DNA of 64,000 bases from Liminaster sp964567855 (GTDB lineage Bacteria > Bacteroidota > Bacteroidia > Bacteroidales > UBA3663), in the NCBI GenBank assembly GCA_964567855.1, contig CAZMOE010000002.1, positions 62,001-126,000 on the forward strand, given 5' to 3'. Made by a program: the position numbers and the translations under genes. This document shows positions 60,645-64,000 of the stretch, piece after piece. Within the stretch, counting starts at the first letter, position 1; each line of letters starts with the position of its first letter. The notes below the pieces were generated by a model, which saw nothing but the letters and a program-made list of their open reading frames with translations, made no database searches and was not told the DNA's origin.

Positions 60645-61664
60645 ATGATAGAGATTTCGGAAAGCGTCTCATTGCTTCCTCACAACACTTTCGGAATAAA
60701 TGCCAGTGCGAAATTTTTCGCAGAATACGATACGGTCGAAGATCTGACGCAACTTTTGCAGCATCCGGCCTTGGAAGGCCAAAGGCTGCTCCACATCGGA
60801 AGCGGCAGCAATCTTCTGTTCGCCAAAGACTTCGACGGAGTGATCCTCCATTCCAGAATCGGCGGAATAGAAATAATCGCGGACAACGAAACCGAGGTTT
60901 CAATCGGTGTCGGCAGCGGAGTTTCATGGGACGAAGTCTGCCGCTGGGCCATCGACCGGCAATTGTACGGGCTTGAAAACCTGTCGGGAATACCGGGAGA
61001 ATGCGGCGCCGCAGCCGTCCAGAACATCGGTGCCTATGGCGCTGAAATCGCCGATATCATTCAGGAAGTACATACCATCGAAACAGCCACAGGAAAGCCC
61101 AAGGTCTTCAGCAAAACGGAATGCCGCTACGGATACCGGAGCAGTTTCTTCAAGAGCGAGGCCGGGCGCGGAAAATATATCGTCACTTCGATACGACTGG
61201 CCCTGAGCCGTCAGGAAAAATACAACATCGACTACGGCAATCTGAAAGAACAGCTCAAGGGTGCGGGCGAATTGTCATTGCAGAAGGTCCGCGACGCGGT
61301 CATAGCCATCAGAAATGCCAAACTACCGGATCCGAAACAACTGGGAAACGCCGGCAGTTTCTTTAAAAACCCCATCATCACCCGCCGACAGCTGGAAGAG
61401 CTGAAAAATGTCTATCCCTTCATGCCATTTTACGACGTAGATGCCAAAACAGTCAAAATCCCGGCCGCGTGGCTCATCGAGCAGTGCGGATGGAAAGGGC
61501 GCAGCATCGGCGGAGCCGCTGTATATGACAAACAATGTCTTGTCCTGGTCAACCGGAAGCAGGCTCTTCCGCAAGAGATCCTGCAACTGAAAGAGGCAAT
61601 CGTCCGCACGGTGCAGGGACGCTTCGGCATCAAGATAGAACCGGAAGTCAACATCATTGAATAA
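60645..61664 (+). CDS. murB: UDP-N-acetylenolpyruvoylglucosamine reductase
   Basis: The 339 residues reduce the enolpyruvyl group to make UDP-MurNAc in peptidoglycan synthesis. The FAD domain has LLHIGSGSNLLF and GLENLSGIPGECGAAAVQNI; the substrate domain has YGYRSSFFK, LGNAGSFFKNP (with the catalytic Ser) and PAAWLIEQCGWKG. The length is that of type I MurB (E. coli 342). A hydrolase gene starts 14 bases after its stop. Confidence 0.96.
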   Translation: MIEISESVSLLPHNTFGINASAKFFAEYDTVEDLTQLLQHPALEGQRLLHIGSGSNLLFAKDFDGVILHSRIGGIEIIADNETEVSIGVGSGVSWDEVCRWAIDRQLYGLENLSGIPGECGAAAVQNIGAYGAEIADIIQEVHTIETATGKPKVFSKTECRYGYRSSFFKSEAGRGKYIVTSIRLALSRQEKYNIDYGNLKEQLKGAGELSLQKVRDAVIAIRNAKLPDPKQLGNAGSFFKNPIITRRQLEELKNVYPFMPFYDVDAKTVKIPAAWLIEQCGWKGRSIGGAAVYDKQCLVLVNRKQALPQEILQLKEAIVRTVQGRFGIKIEPEVNIIE

Positions 61665-61677
61665 CCAGGCCGGCCCA

Positions 61678-62433
61678 ATGAAAGTGACAATCCTTGGCTC
61701 AGGAACATCCATCGGGGTCCCGATGCCGTGTTGCCCTTGCGAAGTATGCCATTCCGATGACCCTTATGACCGCCGCCTGCGGGCGTCGGTGCTCGTCGAA
61801 ACGGGCGGTGACCATTTACTGATCGACTGCGGTCCGGATTTTCGCCAGCAGATGCTGCAGCATGACGTGCAACATCTGGATGCCATCCTGCTCACCCACA
61901 TCCATTACGATCACACCGGCGGTCTGGACGATCTGCGCCCATATACTTATGAAAAGACGTTGCCGCTCTACGCGGAGCAGAAAATAGCCGATGTCCTGAC
62001 ACAAAAATACGACTACATCTTCATCCATCGATATCCCGGGGTCCCGCAGTTGAAAATCAATATCATACAACAGGATCAGCCCTTCTTCGCCGGAAATACG
62101 GAGGTGATTCCCATACGTCTGATGCACGGAAAATTACCGATTCTGGGCTTCCGGATCGGTTCTCTGGCCTATCTGACAGACTGCACCATCATTCCGGATT
62201 CCGAATGGCCGAAACTGGAGGGCGTCCGGAGCCTCATCATCGATGCGCTCCGTTTCCAGCCCCACGAAACCCACATGAACGTTCCGCAGGCACTGGAAGT
62301 TGTCAGGCGACTGACCCCGGAAACAACCTATTTCACCCATATCAGCCACCACATGGGCTTCCACAGAGAGGTGGAGGCACAATTGCCCCCGAATGTACGT
62401 CTGGCCTATGACGGTCTGGTGATAAACATCTGA
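61678..62433 (+). CDS. MBL-fold hydrolase, PhnP-like
   Basis: The ATG at 61678 gives 251 residues (MKVTILGSGTSIGVPMPCC). The metal site HIHYDHTGGLDDLRP (HxHxDH), TDCTIIPD and a C-terminal THISHHMG are those of PhnP-type phosphodiesterases. PhnP hydrolyses cyclic ribose phosphates in phosphonate breakdown; no phn genes are here, so a broader cyclic-phosphodiesterase or unknown role is likelier. Cys residues near 17-25 could bind an extra metal, as in PhnP. Co-transcribed with murB. Confidence 0.88.
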   Translation: MKVTILGSGTSIGVPMPCCPCEVCHSDDPYDRRLRASVLVETGGDHLLIDCGPDFRQQMLQHDVQHLDAILLTHIHYDHTGGLDDLRPYTYEKTLPLYAEQKIADVLTQKYDYIFIHRYPGVPQLKINIIQQDQPFFAGNTEVIPIRLMHGKLPILGFRIGSLAYLTDCTIIPDSEWPKLEGVRSLIIDALRFQPHETHMNVPQALEVVRRLTPETTYFTHISHHMGFHREVEAQLPPNVRLAYDGLVINI

Positions 62434-62477
62434 TTTTCAATTCATCATTTCCAAATTTATATCATACATTTTTCAAT

Positions 62478-62918
62478 ATGATACTGACAGACAAATGGTT
62501 CACGGCCATCTCAGACAATGAGAACGGCACCTATACATTCATCTCCGGCCGCGCCGATATCGACGAATTCATACAGTCGGGTAAAATGAAAGAACGCCTT
62601 GAAGTTACATGGAACTATCAACCGGATGCCAAAGGCCTGCCCGCCGATGACCATGAAGCGGAACTGATGGAGGAAGTAGAGGAAAAATTACGCCTCGCCA
62701 TGGAAAAAGACAAGCTGGCCATACTGACAGGAATCTATACCGGCAACGGTCAGCGGCAATGGATTTACATCGCCCGCAACACACAGGCATTCGGAGAGCG
62801 TCTCAACAATACCTTGACAGCCTACCCCCGGCAGCTTCCCATAGAAATCTATGCGGAAAAAGACCCCGAAAACCAGGAATACAAGGAACTGCTGGAATTG
62901 AAACAGGAAGAAGACTGA
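62478..62918 (+). CDS. DUF695-domain protein
   Basis: The 146 residues match DUF695 (TDKWFTAISDNENGTYTFIS, AILTGIYTGNGQRQWIYIAR, YPRQLPIEIYAEKDPENQEY); the N-terminal half is acidic and the C-terminal half is a small alpha/beta fold. Some family members are linked to RNase regulation (the RraB-like fold is comparable), but no function is established. It follows the PhnP-like gene by 44 bases. Confidence 0.8.
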   Translation: MILTDKWFTAISDNENGTYTFISGRADIDEFIQSGKMKERLEVTWNYQPDAKGLPADDHEAELMEEVEEKLRLAMEKDKLAILTGIYTGNGQRQWIYIARNTQAFGERLNNTLTAYPRQLPIEIYAEKDPENQEYKELLELKQEED

Positions 62919-63016
62919 TAGAACTCCCTGCACGGAAAATTCAGTTTCCATCGCGGAGACAAGGCCTCCCCTATCGATCTGCGCCGGTGTGTAAAATCTT
63001 CATTTTTTCCCTTCCC

Positions 63017-63913
63017 TCAGCGCAGGCGCACCTGTTCACCGGGTCGGAGACGCCCGCCCGCTACCTGCGGGTTGCGCTTGACAAGCGACTGTAGGCGGAC
63101 GCCGTACTTCTGCGAGATCGAATGCCATGAATCGCCGTCGGCCACGATGTGGAGGCGGTATTGACGGGCCGGTTTGCGCTTCTTGGCACACAGATAGACC
63201 AAATCACCGGGTCGGAGGCGGTATCCGGACGGAAAATCATTGTACTTACGCAGTTTGCGGGCGCTGATTTTAAACTCCCGGGACAATGAAGCCAGATCGT
63301 CGCCGCCCAGGGCAACAATATAGAGCAACCCATTGAAGCGGAACAGGTCGTGGCTGCCCGTATAGATGTTGCCATGACCTGCAGCCAAGACCTGACGGTC
63401 ATAGCGCGCCAGATCGTAGTCTTCGATAAGGCGGATCAGTTTGGCGGCATACTGCGGATCGGTGGCATAGCCACAGGCTTTCAAACCGCGCGCCCAACCC
63501 TTGTAATCGGTAATCTTAAGTTCAAAAAGCGGAGCATAACGCGACCGTTGCAGGAAGCGCGAGTGATCTTCATAGCTGTCGGCAGCAGAACGATAGCTGC
63601 GGAAACATTCGTTGCGGGCATCGTCATCATGATAAGTGCGCGCCCCTTTCCAGTCACCCGCACACTTTATGCCGAAGTGGTTGCGGGCGTTGCGCGCCAG
63701 TTCCGTACGACCGGCACCGGACTCCAGCAAGCCCTGCGCCAGGGTGATACTGGCAGGAATCTTGTGGTTCCGCATCTCGCGCATGGCGATTTCACGGTAT
63801 TCACGAATATATTTCTCATAATCGGGACTACGTTGTGCATCCGCTCCGGTCGCCAGAAACAGAGAGGGAAAAACAAACAATAACAAAATGGCCGTCCTTG
63901 TTGCAATTTTCAT
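63017..63913 (-). CDS. glucosaminidase (GH73) with LysM domains
   Basis: From the ATG at 63913 (63916 is equally possible) the protein has 298 residues with a signal peptide (MKIATRTAILLLFVFPSLFL, cleavage near GADA). The GH73 domain at about 30-175 has the catalytic E64 in QGLLESGAGRTELARNARNH, and YRSYRSAADSYEDHSRFLQ-like and YATDPQYAAKLIRLIEDYD segments typical of FlgJ-type enzymes. Two LysM domains follow (about 205-250 and 253-298), the last ending VRLR. It should cleave peptidoglycan glycan strands in the periplasm. A -7 box lies at 63979-63986. Confidence 0.92.
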   Translation of the reverse strand: MKIATRTAILLLFVFPSLFLATGADAQRSPDYEKYIREYREIAMREMRNHKIPASITLAQGLLESGAGRTELARNARNHFGIKCAGDWKGARTYHDDDARNECFRSYRSAADSYEDHSRFLQRSRYAPLFELKITDYKGWARGLKACGYATDPQYAAKLIRLIEDYDLARYDRQVLAAGHGNIYTGSHDLFRFNGLLYIVALGGDDLASLSREFKISARKLRKYNDFPSGYRLRPGDLVYLCAKKRKPARQYRLHIVADGDSWHSISQKYGVRLQSLVKRNPQVAGGRLRPGEQVRLR

Positions 63914-63978
63914 CATTTCCATATATATTTGCACGAAACAATCAACCTCGAAAGCTATGAAAGATATCGAAATCGTTG

Positions 63979-63986
63979 CAAAGATA
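63979..63986 (-). promoter_or_regulatory. -7 box for the glucosaminidase gene
   Basis: TATCTTTG on the minus strand (63986-63979) lies 66 bases before the ATG; the upstream box would fall beyond the window edge. Confidence 0.55.
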
Positions 63987-64000
63987 AAAGTTTGCAATTA

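Overview
The window is a chromosomal stretch of a Bacteroidota, most likely Bacteroidales, bacterium. The evidence is the recurring promoter type TTTG-N19-TAnnTTTG (clear cases at 9943-9973, 22555-22585, 45621-45651 and 60587-60618), a ribosomal protein S16 with a long Ala/Glu tail, a fused RibBA, a DUF3127 protein, PorT-family and PepSY-like proteins, and a gliding-motility/type-B type IX secretion C-terminal domain. G+C is near one half by eye. A run of 100 N (17069-17168) interrupts a glycoside hydrolase gene, so this is a scaffold from a draft or metagenome assembly. The genus cannot be fixed from sequence reading alone. No rRNA, tRNA, CRISPR array, insertion sequence, prophage or integrase was seen.

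Layout. 1-7279 (all minus): distal part of a surface-polysaccharide operon, read as rmlA, rmlC, rmlD, a Wzx-type flippase, a 55-codon ORF, a TagD-like cytidylyltransferase, an SDR reductase, a TagB/TagF-like polyol-phosphate transferase and a CgeB-like glycosyltransferase that runs off the left edge. It suggests a dTDP-rhamnose-containing glycan carrying a polyol-phosphate substituent or backbone. 7453-9622 (minus): a PorT-family barrel and a LysM/periplasmic-binding-fold protein with overlapping ends. 10009-13696 (plus): tsaD, a secreted protein with a type-B C-terminal domain, a lytic transglycosylase and a PAP2 phosphatase. 13959-15783 (minus): an exported DUF362 protein and a TRIC/YadS channel. 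15996-17948: an exported GH3 beta-xylosidase-like enzyme broken by the N gap. 18049-21125: a two-component system followed by two exported PepSY-like proteins. 21187-22445 (minus): ndk and a metallo-hydrolase. 22716-25598: a TonB-dependent receptor and a lipoprotein. 25798-29449: typA, rpsP and a small secreted protein.

29642-33127 (minus) is a nearly complete riboflavin operon (ribD-ribE-ribBA-ribH) under an FMN riboswitch with a visible terminator. 33461-38370 (minus) is a PASTA protein-rluD-ddl-acyltransferase-nadC cluster. 38817-43943 (plus) holds a coiled-coil membrane protein, a BrkB-family protein and tldD/tldE. 44072-45535 (minus): a flavodoxin-fold oxidoreductase and aroE. 45677-49792 (plus): a cell-wall amidase, an MCE protein, proC and an SpmA-SpmB fusion. 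50287-54277: a DUF3127 protein (minus), then rsfS-ftsH-cdsA (plus). 54688-57051 (minus): an NfnAB-type pair. 57481-62918 (plus): an alpha/beta hydrolase, a patatin with an outer-membrane barrel, murB, a PhnP-like hydrolase and a DUF695 protein. 63017-63913 (minus): a glucosaminidase with LysM domains.

Most genes are conserved housekeeping or envelope genes, and nothing here forms a clear new defence or mobile system. The points best worth following are the polyol-phosphate cassette with an atypical cytidylyltransferase, the patatin-barrel protein that seems to lack a POTRA domain, the DUF3127 protein with an SSB-like acidic tip, two promoters placed so close to the start codon that near-leaderless mRNAs are expected, and a GC-rich hairpin cluster at 38400-38760.
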